A DNA stretch of 64,000 bases from the NCBI GenBank assembly GCA_964017065.1, contig OZ024783.1, forward strand, positions 8,507,367 through 8,571,366. The letters are read 5' to 3'. This DNA is from Haliclona indistincta. Its lineage: Eukaryota > Porifera > Demospongiae > Haplosclerida > Chalinidae. The translations under genes and the position numbers were made by a program. Numbering within the stretch: the stretch's first letter is position 1; each line of letters opens with the position of its first letter. Shown here piece after piece: positions 54,998-64,000 of this stretch. The notes beneath the pieces are model-generated. The model had not been told where the DNA came from, ran no database searches, and saw only the letters and a list, made by a program, of their open reading frames with translations.

Positions 54998-55644
54998 TTT
55001 AAAGATGGACTGCACATGTACTTTTGTCCGTTGTGGTCTGTACTATGTCTCATGTAGTAGAAATAACCTGTTGCATAAAGTGCCTGTACCAATGCTCACA
55101 TCTGCTGTATAGCAAGACCACAGTGACATGCATGTGATGAATAGTTGTGCTTGATGATGTTTTATAACAAGCAAGTGCATGTATGCCGTAAAAGACATTA
55201 TTATAAAGCAAATGGAGCTAATGTAAGTAGTCTATTAAGCTGTACCATAATAATAAACAATGGAAAGAGGCAAAAACAAAATAAACAAGGAAATAAAAGA
55301 AAAAGGAGAAAAAGAAAAGAATAAACAGTGAACTAGGTATTGTACAGTTTGGGAAGACCATACCCATCAGTCATCTGAGTGACATATCCCTGGATCCACG
55401 CAAGCATAGGATTGTGGCTGCTTTACTGGCTCTAGGCTGGTATTGACAGAGAGTCCATAATAATGTTCAGCCACTGATGTAGAGATACATGGTCTAATAT
55501 CTAGTCAATCATGTTACCATTTCCTTGTTGGTTTACATTGTGGACCAATGGTAGATTTCTTCATCCTACATCCTTTTGATTTCAATATAAAACTTTTATA
55601 TTTCACTTTATTACACATGAAGATTCGTCTATGGTATTTGAGTA
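54998..55644. other. Stretch without a recognised gene
   Basis: Includes an A/G-rich tract at about 55250-55330. No open frame or repeat of note before the element at 55645. Confidence 0.4.
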
Positions 55645-56311
55645 CAGTGCGTATCGGTTATAGCGTGACCGCGAGTAACGATTTATCTGTTATAGCGATG
55701 GAATCACGAATAATCAAAAGCAAAATGTTACCTTACCATACAAATTGTATCGGGTATAGCGATCTCGGCTATAGCGATAAACCTGGTAGGTATAACGATA
55801 GGAAGACGCGAGGCAAAACGCACTATTCTGTATAAAAGCGGATCGCTTTTCGATAGCCGACCACGCCCACATTGGCGTGTCTATGAGAACATGTGCTGGA
55901 GAGCCTGAGCTACGACGGATCGCGATCGATCGATCGCAGCATCGCACCAGCACTTCACCTAGGCCTATCTATACATGTTAGCTGTTAGTGCAGCAATTGC
56001 TATGCTGGTCATTGGTGTACTTTGTGTTTCTCACACATCTGCAAAGATGTATGGACGTAGAGAAGCGGAGCTGAAGGTGATACCTGTATTTACCATGCTT
56101 GATGAGAACCTTCAGCGTTTGATAGAACTTTCCATGGCTGCTACAGTAGCAGAGCAAGCTGCATGGCTGCCGTGCGCGCGTATTATTACTTCCAAATGAT
56201 GTCATTATTAATAGTCTATGAATATTAATTAGTATCGAGCATAAGGATATACTGCTTATAACGATAGAATCACCGAAAATCAAAGACCCACGCTATAACC
56301 GATACGTACTG
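55645..56311. mobile_element. 667-bp Tc1/mariner- or pogo-like MITE, TA target duplication
   Basis: Inverted ends CAGTRCGTATCGG continue with TTATAGCGTG, flanked by TA on both sides. Several copies of a TATAGCGAT/TATAACGAT motif lie near the left end and one near the right (ATAACGATAGAATCACCGAAAA). This is as expected for transposase binding sites. A 74-codon open frame at 55975 has no recognisable domain. Confidence 0.82.
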
Positions 56312-56319
56312 TAATACAC

Positions 56320-56418
56320 TTCATCTGGTCATGAGTGCCCACAGCAACTATGTCATAATGTTATGTAACTCGTTGTTCATTAACAGTTTATTCTATAATA
56401 CTGAAAGTGACATATGAT
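56320..56418 (+). promoter_or_regulatory. Conserved upstream block of array member 6
   Basis: CAACTATGTCATAATGTTAT, AACAGTTTATTCT and ACTGAAAGTGACATATGATTA. About 110-200 bases before the ATG at 56527. Confidence 0.62.
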
Positions 56419-56526
56419 TAGGGAAATGTAGGAAATATCGAATTTGAACAACTAAGTAGACAGTAGCTACAACAGTTCAACGAGAGTGATCAGATTTGTG
56501 TATCCACTAAGAAGAATATCCATTAT

Positions 56527-56769
56527 ATGAACAACCCAATGGATGTAACAGGACAAACTTACAGCTACTACTTCACAAGAGAGTACTTGCCAACTCTGAT
56601 CTTTTCTCTCTTTTGTGTGGCACTATCGCTACTTCTTATTCCAGTGCAACTCTTGCTCAAACAAAGCCCTATACTAAAGCGCTATTTCAAGACAGAATTC
56701 TTCATAATGCTTGTTTTCAGCACTATGCTGAACAAACACAGAGACAGAAATGGAAAAACGGTTTATTAG
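56527..56769 (+). pseudogene. Five-membrane-segment family, array member 6, cut by a rolling-circle element
   Basis: MNNPMDVTGQTYSYYFTREYL through TM1 and the basic loop matches members 3 and 5. The frame then stops immediately after NGKTVY, where the family continues TxLxY. The sequence switches at that codon to the hairpin at the left end of the Helentron-like element. The remainder of the gene should lie beyond the element, outside the window. Confidence 0.88.
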
Positions 56770-59700
56770 GGAGACACGGTAGTGTCTCCCTATGTAGGGA
56801 TGAACGAGAAAACAAGATGGCGGCTACATACAATGTATTAGCGTTCAAACGCTGATATTTCGCCTGGTGATGAATTTTATACGTCCATAGACACTTAGAT
56901 CTGCTATCTGGCGTTGCCCCATCTTACAGTAGCAAGGAGATTGCTCGAAATTGTTACTAAAGTGACGAACCTGGAAACGGTGAAAATCGAGTTTCGTCAT
57001 CTTCGTTTTCTTCTTATTCTTTCTTCCACTCGTCTAGCGCCTTAACACGAATACTGTGCTGGGCTAAACACCCACGAATAATCATGAAATTCGTCTGGCA
57101 TGTGCCTTTTGAACTTAGTTCTTAGCGAAATGAAAGTTTTATTCTAGCGGACTTCACGATCACGAGCTGTAGCTAGCAATGTGTATACCGCCATTTAAAT
57201 GCGCACGTGATGTAACGTGAGCGCGCACATGTTGTCTTTGAGTGGCTTCTACTTGTGTTTCTGCTGCTCTACCCCTGGCTCTACCCGTTTGTAATAGTTC
57301 GTCCATTTCAGAAGATTGTGACTGTTGATTTCTACTTTTGCCTCACCGAAGTTTGGATTTGCTTTTGGGTTCGTCGTCTCGTGTCTCGATCTGTCACTGA
57401 AGAAAGTTGTAAGTTTAATAATTACTTTGAAGAAGGTTAGTTCTTGTATAGTAATAGTAATCATGCCTAGTAAAACACGTAGAAAACACACATACGATAA
57501 GCAACGTTATGGAGAGAATAGAGATAAAATACTAGCTGGGAGAAAGGAAGCATATGATACCAATTCTGAGTCTAAGAAAGTAGCATCTAAAATTGCTTCA
57601 AAGAAGGCTTATAACAAAAACCCAGCGGCTAAGAAATTGGTGTCAAAGCAGGCTTATGAAAGAAACCCTGCATATAACAAATTGGCGTCAAAGCAGGCTT
57701 ACGGCAGAAACCCTGCACATAAGAAGTTGTCGTCAAAGCAGGCTTATTTGAAAGATTCAACTGCTAAGAAGGTTGCTGCTTTGTCCAGGTACCATAGTAA
57801 ATCAGATAAAATCAAAGCACAACGTAGGGCAAAGTACCAAAATAGTTCGCATCAGAAGAAAGTGTCATCGCGTGTTTGGTATCTCAAAAACACGAAGGTT
57901 AAGACACAAGCTTGTATGGCGTACTATGCTAAACACAAAGAAATCATTTCCCACACTAGGAGAAACAAATACTATTTGTCTCCTCCAAAATCTAGTGTAA
58001 AGGAAATGTACATAAATGAACTGATAAGAGAATTGCTAGCAAATCGTAAAGCAAGAACCGAGGTTATGAAAGCTTTTAAAGAGCAGCCTATAGCAAAGCG
58101 ATTGGCTAGAATCTCTTATCGTGTTGCATGTAGAATAGCAGCTCGTAGGCTGGTTCATGAAGCCTTAAAGAAGCGCAAGGAATATGCTGCTGAATTGATC
58201 AAATCTGCTAAAAGTATCAATGCAAAGAGCATGAAAAGCAGAGATGACTTTGGTGAAGGCATTCATTGCAAAAGATCATGTGATCCATACTTCTATGAAG
58301 CATCGTATGTAAAGGATGATGATGATTCAGATGTGCCTGATCGTATTGATCCTTCCAACCAGCCTCGTGATGAAATGCCGTGTACCAGTGATTGTAAGCC
58401 AATCACTGATGATGAAGTCAATGCAATTGTTAGACTAAAGAATGCCTTTACTCTTCCAATGCATGAGTTACGACAAGCATTACAATCATGCGATGACTGC
58501 CCAAATGAACGCCAAATGATGGGTCATTCTTTGGCATGTCATCAAACTGGTAGTATGTGTAATAGTGAGCTTCGTATCTTACGAGCAGCTTCAGCACATC
58601 ATAAAGTACTGAGAACGTTTATGCGTCGAGTATATCGTGCAAAGGCAAGTCACGAATCCCTTGCTGGCATTGATCGTGCCCTAGGCGAAGGTGATTTCAA
58701 GCATTTACTTTGTGCAACTAAGAAAAGCTTTGACGAGTTGCTAACAACTAATGATTTTGTTGGCGAGGAAGGCTCCTCAATAAACAACTCGTTTTTTAGA
58801 GTGCTCAACTTAGAAACCACCTTGCAGTTACAGCATTCTCTAGTCATATCCCAACTTGAGAAAGAGTGGAATGACGATGCTGAAAACGTGTGTTGTAGCT
58901 GTCAATGCTTGTTTCAGAGAAAATCTGTCACAAAAGCCAACTTCTCAAAGCATTTTGATTCGGACATTGGGTCAGAGCTAGTAGACTATATACTGAAGCA
59001 CACTCCTCCAGGCGAGGATGAAACACTCTATATGTGTAGCTACTGTAAACCCAAAATCAAAGCCGATGTATTGCCACCACGATGTGTTTTAAATGGTTTG
59101 GAAACCATACCCATTCCATCTGAGCTTGATAAACTCGATGCCCTTAGCAAACAGTTCATTCAGCTTGCTAAATGCTTTCAGACAGTAGTTAGATTAGGCA
59201 CATACACCTGCAAAGTGCCTGTGTACAACTCATTGAAAGCTTGCAAGGGTAGTGTATTTTTTCTGCCTTTACCATTCAATAAAACGTGTGAAACGCTGTC
59301 CAATGTTGAAGGATCGGCAAAGTCTGGTGTTGCATCACCAGAATTGTACATACTAGTGAATGGTAAACCCACAAAAGCCAATGTTGTCTGGCGTTCACTG
59401 GTCAATATAGAACGTGTGAAAGCAGCTATAAGAAAGCTGAAAGAGATTCACAAACTTTATAAGTCAGTAGAAGCAGACAGTCTCGATGAAACTACACAAA
59501 AAGTAATCGAAGTGGCTAACAATGCAACCACTAAGATGCTAGATAAGGCTACTGCTGACGATATAGCTGGTTATCAGTCCTATACTATTAGGTATTTAGA
59601 TAATCAGATTCCAACTGTTTCTGACATAGATCAATACAAGTTGGTTAATGTTACAGAAGCACCTATTCACAGTAGATTGAAAGACTTGGATGTTATGTGC

Positions 59701-62700
59701 TTTCCTGTACTCTACCCAAACGGGCAATTTGGTGAGAATCATCCTCGCAACAAAGAAATCACTTTGAGCTTTAGCGAGTTTGTCAAACAACGTTTGCATA
59801 ACAAAGACTCACGATTTCGCAAAGATGCTTCATATGTATTTTATCTGCTGAATCAAAAAACCCTACGTGAAGTAGGTAACGGCGTCTACAATGTCCTTCA
59901 TTCCTCACGAGGAGTTGCTATGTCTGTTAAGCAGCTACTAGCTAAGGTTGAAGCCTCTGATGAACGGTTAGAAGCAAGCCTCTTCACAATGCTTCAGTCA
60001 GTACGCGGTAGCAAACAGTACTGGTGGCAGCGTAAGAGTGATCTCAAGTGCATGGTGCGTAACTGGGGATCACCAACATTGTTTCTCACATTCAGTTGTG
60101 CTGAATATGAGTGGAGTGACATGGCTCGTTACCTCAGGAAGGTAAACAATGTCTCTCCAAGTTACGATATGGGAAGACTTTGCACAGAAGATCCTATATC
60201 GGTTTCTCGAAAATTTTCTGAGAAATTTCATGCCTTCTTCCGCATTGTCATTTGTAAAGGTCAGATATTGGGTGAAGTAGAGCACTTCTACTGGAAGAAG
60301 GAGTATCAAGCCAGAGGTGCACCTCATTACCACGTCCTGTTGTGGATAAAAGATGCACCTGTTATTGGCTGTGATGACTCTGCTGTTGTATTGAAATGGA
60401 TCCAGGAAAGGGTTACTTGTCACATTCCTGACAAGAAAACCAGTCCTGAATTGCATGAGCTCGTCACAAGATATCAAATGCATAAGTGTAGTGCATATTG
60501 CAAGCGCAGACGAAAGGTCGGCAGTACGTTCATAACTTACTGTAAGTTTGGCTTTCCTCGTCCGGCTTGTGAAACAGGTATTGTGCACTCTGTAGAAGAC
60601 TCTCTTAAAACTCGTAAGAAAATCTACGAACTTCCACGAACAGAGTCAGAGGTTAGAGTGAATGACTATAATCCTCTGATTCTGTTATTGTGGAAAGCTA
60701 ACATTGACATACAGTTTGTGTCAGAGTCTTCTCTTGCATTAGCTCATTACGTTAGTGGGTATGTCACTAAAGCAGAAAGAAGCAACATGCAAGACATTTG
60801 GAGAGAAATCCAAGACAGTAAGAGCATTTATAGCAAGCTCTACAAATTTGGAATGAAAGCTTTGAGCTCACGAGAGTGTGGTTTGTATGAGGCTGCCGAC
60901 TTGTTGTTGGGTGACCACTTGACTGAAAAATCGGAAGCGATACAGTTTGTAAATGTATCTATGCCTCACAAACGAAATCGACGACTCAAAAGTCACGCAG
61001 CTTTGACGGAGCTTTCAAAATCAGATCCTGATAGTGAGGATTTATTTGAGTCGAATCTTGTAGACACATACTATCCCAATCGTCCTAATAAGCTTGAGGA
61101 CATGTGTCTTTACGACATTGTCGCTAATTACAGTTGGTATCACACTATTGTCAAAGGCGTGAAACAAACTGAATTCAAAAGGCGCGGCAAACCTGTGTTA
61201 CCCAATCACAAGTTATATGATTTGAGAAATGAAAATCAGAAAGAAGATTATTACTATTCTCTAATCATGCTTTTTGTGCCTTTCCGAAATGAGAGTGAGC
61301 TTTTACTAGAAGACGAAACTGCTGAAGAAGCATTTAATCGTCATTTTCCTGACACTGGTGAACACCGTTGCTTGACTCACCACACTCGATTACAGCAGAT
61401 GCTTGAATGTAATCGTAGTGTTAAACTAATCAATGAAGCCAGACAATCTGATTGTCCAGAGCAAAAGGTTGATAATGAGCCACAGCTAATCTGTGAAGCA
61501 GTTGCTGCAATGCAGGATGCTGTAAGCATGGTCACTAAGTGTGAAGACACACTTAGTCTTTCCGATAGGACTAACATGTTGAATGCTGATCAGAGACGAA
61601 TATTTGACAAAGTCAAAGAGCATATGATACACCTGCAACAACATGAAACAAATGATTGTTCTTGTGACTTACCTCCATTGTGCATGTTTGTCACAGGTGT
61701 CGCTGGAACTGGTAAATCATTTTTGATCGAGACAATCAAAGCATTTGTAGCTCAACTGTGGCCTAGTGCTGATTGCTCATGTGCCATAACTGCACCAACA
61801 GGTTTAGCTGCGTTTAATGTTGGTGGCATGACTATCCACCGGTTATTTCAGCTACCTGTCCAGCACGGGGGTAGGTCAGCCGTTCATTGGTCTTTACCAA
61901 AAGCTGCACACAAAGTGATGAAAACAGCTCTGCGTAATGTGAAATTATTCATCGTAGATGAAATTTCCATGGTCAGTAGCCTCAATCTAGCATACATTCA
62001 TCTACGTTTGAATGAGCTATATGGAGGTGTTGACTACTTTGGAGCACGAAATATGATTGTTTTTGGTGATTTGCTTCAACTTGAGCCTGTTGGTGGTCAA
62101 CCAGTATTTTCACCTGTACCTGACACTGTAGTCAAGTACAGAATAGGCTGTGCAACCTCTCCCAATGTATGGGAAGAAACTGTTGTATACGATGAGCTAA
62201 CCATCAATGAGCGTCAGAAAGGTGACAAAGACTATGCAACGCTGCTTAATGGTATTAGAATTGGTGAAGTTACAAGCTCCACCATTAGCACTCTCCAATC
62301 AAGAGTGTTTACTTGCTCATTGACTGAGAAAATTGCTGAGTTGCAAGAACAAGGAATAATGGTAGTAACGTTTTTTCCTACACGCAAGCAATGTGACGAG
62401 CTAAACAATAAAATGCTCAAATCTCTTCCTGGTAAATCATTCGAACTAGAATGTACTGATGATGTTGACGAAACTGTCAGTAAACTTAAGTGGACAAAAA
62501 CTGCGGACAAACAGCTCCATAAATTAAACCATGATTGCAACATGACTGGAGGACTGCAAAGTGTTCTAGTGTTAGCTATTGGAGCACGTGTTATGTTACG
62601 CCGTAACGTTGACACAAAGAAAGGTCTAGTCAATGGTTCATTGGGTACAGTTACTGCAATAACTAAACAATTTGTAACTGTACAATTTGATCACTTGACC

Positions 62701-64000
62701 AGCCCATATCAGGTTGAAAGGGTCAAGAGCAGATTCGTTGTTATGAAAAACTACTATGTTCGTCGAGAACAATTTCCGTTGATATTGGCATATGCTGTTA
62801 CTATACACAAGTCCCAGGGATTGTCCCTGGACCATGCCATTATTGATCTGTCGGATAAAGTTTTTTGTGCTGCAATGGCTTATGTTGCTTTGTCTAGAGT
62901 AAGATCACTCACGGGCTTGCATCTCCTCTCATTTGATCCAAAGTCCATTATAGTCAGTAATCGATCTTTAGAGGAGTATAATCGTCTACGTAAAATGTAT
63001 AGACCTGATCTTCCTCTGTACACCATTCCTGTTCAACAGGCTTCTAAACATAAGCTTGTTGGAAAACCTGATACTGACCAAGTAGATACTGTGGTTGTTC
63101 CCAGTAAGAAAATAAAATGCTCACAAACCACTACCAAGCAACAAACAATACCTGTTAGCACCCTGGGCATTCATCGAAAACGAACTAGCACTGCCCCTGT
63201 TCAAACTGCTAAACCAGCCAAAAGAGCTTGTAATAGTAGTGCTCCTAAAAAGCAACTTCACACTACTGCTACTGCACAAAATGATGATTGCTTAATTACA
63301 GGGTCATTTGATCCAGCACGTACACAAAGATGGCCGTACTACTACTATCCTGTAGACTTAGAATGGCAAAAAACTGCTTGCGCTACTCTTGGTCTAGAAC
63401 ACCATCATCCACCACCCAGACACAGAGGTGGTGGAGCTAATGTACCGCTTACTCCACCTGATCACAACCATACTAAAGACATAGATGGTGATGGGAACTG
63501 TATGTTCCGTTCCTTTTCATATGTGATCACTGGTTCACAAGCTCAGCACATGGCAGTACGCCAAGCTATATTAGATCATATGGTAGCAATCTCCCATCTG
63601 TTGTATGCTCACCAGTATGATCTGTTTGCAGGTTACTCAAGTGTACAACAGTACATAGAGGACACTAAAATGAATCAGAATGAGACTTGGGGCTCTGACA
63701 TTGAGATAATAACCTTATCTCATCTCATCAACACTTGCATTTTTACCTACAGTACACAAGATCAAAATTGGTACAGGTTTAGTCCACATTCTGTTGATAG
63801 AACCTTGCCTGATGACATAACACAAAGGGCAATGTATTTGAGATATCTCCCTGGGCATTATGATGTTGTCCTTAGAACATTATCTGTTTAATCACTGGAC
63901 ATGAAAGTAAGAACATTGTTTGTGTGCTTCGATTGATGCAATACAATGGCTTTAGTCATGTCTAAAATTAATAGATCACTGTGTAATCTGTCATCATAGT
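56766..64000 (+). mobile_element. Helentron-like Helitron, right end outside the window
   Basis: The left boundary is fixed within a base or two by comparison with array members: GGTTTA is followed by TAGGGAGACAC and a perfect hairpin (GGGAGACAC...GTGTCTCCC). A leader of ~690 bp precedes a single long transposase frame. The frame ends at 63891 and no terminator hairpin with CTRR is visible before the window ends. Confidence 0.8.
57463..63891 (+). CDS. Helitron Rep/helicase transposase with C-terminal OTU protease
   Basis: 2,142 residues, uninterrupted. The start is the ATG of MPSKTRRKHTY; the open frame extends 46 codons upstream without an ATG. The N-terminus (~30-150) has lysine-rich repeats of type SKQAYxRNPAxxKL. 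Next come Cys pairs (CCSCQC, MCSYC) and the LPPRCVLNGLE...KACKGSVFFLPLP region typical of Helitron proteins. The HUH nuclease has HYH at 955-957 and tyrosines Y1096 and Y1100 in YVSGYVTK. The Pif1-type helicase has Walker A GVAGTGKS (1412-1419), DEIS (D1499), GDLLQLEPV, TIHKSQGLSL and YVALSRVRS. A C-terminal OTU domain shows DGDGNC (Asp2008/2010, Cys2013) and a late His2132. Rep plus OTU is the layout of Helentron/Helitron2 elements. The intact frame suggests recent activity. Confidence 0.93.
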   Translation: MPSKTRRKHTYDKQRYGENRDKILAGRKEAYDTNSESKKVASKIASKKAYNKNPAAKKLVSKQAYERNPAYNKLASKQAYGRNPAHKKLSSKQAYLKDSTAKKVAALSRYHSKSDKIKAQRRAKYQNSSHQKKVSSRVWYLKNTKVKTQACMAYYAKHKEIISHTRRNKYYLSPPKSSVKEMYINELIRELLANRKARTEVMKAFKEQPIAKRLARISYRVACRIAARRLVHEALKKRKEYAAELIKSAKSINAKSMKSRDDFGEGIHCKRSCDPYFYEASYVKDDDDSDVPDRIDPSNQPRDEMPCTSDCKPITDDEVNAIVRLKNAFTLPMHELRQALQSCDDCPNERQMMGHSLACHQTGSMCNSELRILRAASAHHKVLRTFMRRVYRAKASHESLAGIDRALGEGDFKHLLCATKKSFDELLTTNDFVGEEGSSINNSFFRVLNLETTLQLQHSLVISQLEKEWNDDAENVCCSCQCLFQRKSVTKANFSKHFDSDIGSELVDYILKHTPPGEDETLYMCSYCKPKIKADVLPPRCVLNGLETIPIPSELDKLDALSKQFIQLAKCFQTVVRLGTYTCKVPVYNSLKACKGSVFFLPLPFNKTCETLSNVEGSAKSGVASPELYILVNGKPTKANVVWRSLVNIERVKAAIRKLKEIHKLYKSVEADSLDETTQKVIEVANNATTKMLDKATADDIAGYQSYTIRYLDNQIPTVSDIDQYKLVNVTEAPIHSRLKDLDVMCFPVLYPNGQFGENHPRNKEITLSFSEFVKQRLHNKDSRFRKDASYVFYLLNQKTLREVGNGVYNVLHSSRGVAMSVKQLLAKVEASDERLEASLFTMLQSVRGSKQYWWQRKSDLKCMVRNWGSPTLFLTFSCAEYEWSDMARYLRKVNNVSPSYDMGRLCTEDPISVSRKFSEKFHAFFRIVICKGQILGEVEHFYWKKEYQARGAPHYHVLLWIKDAPVIGCDDSAVVLKWIQERVTCHIPDKKTSPELHELVTRYQMHKCSAYCKRRRKVGSTFITYCKFGFPRPACETGIVHSVEDSLKTRKKIYELPRTESEVRVNDYNPLILLLWKANIDIQFVSESSLALAHYVSGYVTKAERSNMQDIWREIQDSKSIYSKLYKFGMKALSSRECGLYEAADLLLGDHLTEKSEAIQFVNVSMPHKRNRRLKSHAALTELSKSDPDSEDLFESNLVDTYYPNRPNKLEDMCLYDIVANYSWYHTIVKGVKQTEFKRRGKPVLPNHKLYDLRNENQKEDYYYSLIMLFVPFRNESELLLEDETAEEAFNRHFPDTGEHRCLTHHTRLQQMLECNRSVKLINEARQSDCPEQKVDNEPQLICEAVAAMQDAVSMVTKCEDTLSLSDRTNMLNADQRRIFDKVKEHMIHLQQHETNDCSCDLPPLCMFVTGVAGTGKSFLIETIKAFVAQLWPSADCSCAITAPTGLAAFNVGGMTIHRLFQLPVQHGGRSAVHWSLPKAAHKVMKTALRNVKLFIVDEISMVSSLNLAYIHLRLNELYGGVDYFGARNMIVFGDLLQLEPVGGQPVFSPVPDTVVKYRIGCATSPNVWEETVVYDELTINERQKGDKDYATLLNGIRIGEVTSSTISTLQSRVFTCSLTEKIAELQEQGIMVVTFFPTRKQCDELNNKMLKSLPGKSFELECTDDVDETVSKLKWTKTADKQLHKLNHDCNMTGGLQSVLVLAIGARVMLRRNVDTKKGLVNGSLGTVTAITKQFVTVQFDHLTSPYQVERVKSRFVVMKNYYVRREQFPLILAYAVTIHKSQGLSLDHAIIDLSDKVFCAAMAYVALSRVRSLTGLHLLSFDPKSIIVSNRSLEEYNRLRKMYRPDLPLYTIPVQQASKHKLVGKPDTDQVDTVVVPSKKIKCSQTTTKQQTIPVSTLGIHRKRTSTAPVQTAKPAKRACNSSAPKKQLHTTATAQNDDCLITGSFDPARTQRWPYYYYPVDLEWQKTACATLGLEHHHPPPRHRGGGANVPLTPPDHNHTKDIDGDGNCMFRSFSYVITGSQAQHMAVRQAILDHMVAISHLLYAHQYDLFAGYSSVQQYIEDTKMNQNETWGSDIEIITLSHLINTCIFTYSTQDQNWYRFSPHSVDRTLPDDITQRAMYLRYLPGHYDVVLRTLSV

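Overview
The window looks like nuclear DNA of an early-branching animal, most probably a demosponge. This is inferred from gene content, not from a species marker. It holds an intron-rich animal-type ATM kinase gene with mostly short introns, a very large ankyrin/ROC-COR/death-domain protein of the kind expanded in sponges, families of multi-pass membrane proteins that I cannot tie to any bilaterian family, and many DNA transposons, MITEs and a rolling-circle element. I saw no tRNA, rRNA or CRISPR array and no bacterial operon structure.

Layout. 0-7.8 kb: the end of an acidic/serine-rich gene, two MITEs with clear target-site duplications, a two-exon hAT (BED finger) transposase on the minus strand, and a ~600-bp MITE. 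7.8-15.6 kb: one plus-strand gene for a ~2,530-residue protein with about 50 ankyrin repeats (21 are near-identical 204-bp double units), then a ROC-type GTPase, a COR-like region and a C-terminal death domain. This is the DAPK arrangement without the kinase. 15.6-20.7 kb: gene-poor, with a ~0.7-kb tandem duplication. 20.7-30.8 kb: 28 minus-strand exons encoding the C-terminal half of ATM (FAT, kinase, FATC). The expected upstream half is not visible.

31.4-35.0 kb: a single-exon receptor-like protein with a signal peptide, a large beta-helix-like glycosylated ectodomain, a Cys-rich GRGGxLC motif and about ten membrane segments. A second member at 41.2-45.7 kb is a pseudogene with a frameshift, a stop codon and a 739-bp hAT-derived insertion. 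36.9-56.8 kb: seven members of an unrecognised five-membrane-segment family with four conserved loop cysteines. One is on the minus strand and six form a plus-strand tandem array. Two array members are intact, three carry frame-breaking changes, and the last is cut by an OTU-containing Helentron-like Helitron that fills 56.8-64 kb.

Running through the window is a family of long palindromic (foldback) elements. Their arm sequences differ from copy to copy while staying self-complementary, and the hairpin tip and overall architecture are kept. Most are paired with a nearby cluster of short repeats or hairpins ending in a GGCGGYGYCTTTGA-like motif. Three lie in ATM introns, one sits inside a minisatellite, and one lies in the membrane-protein array. 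These, the tandem membrane-protein array and the beta-helix receptors are the least explained parts of the window.
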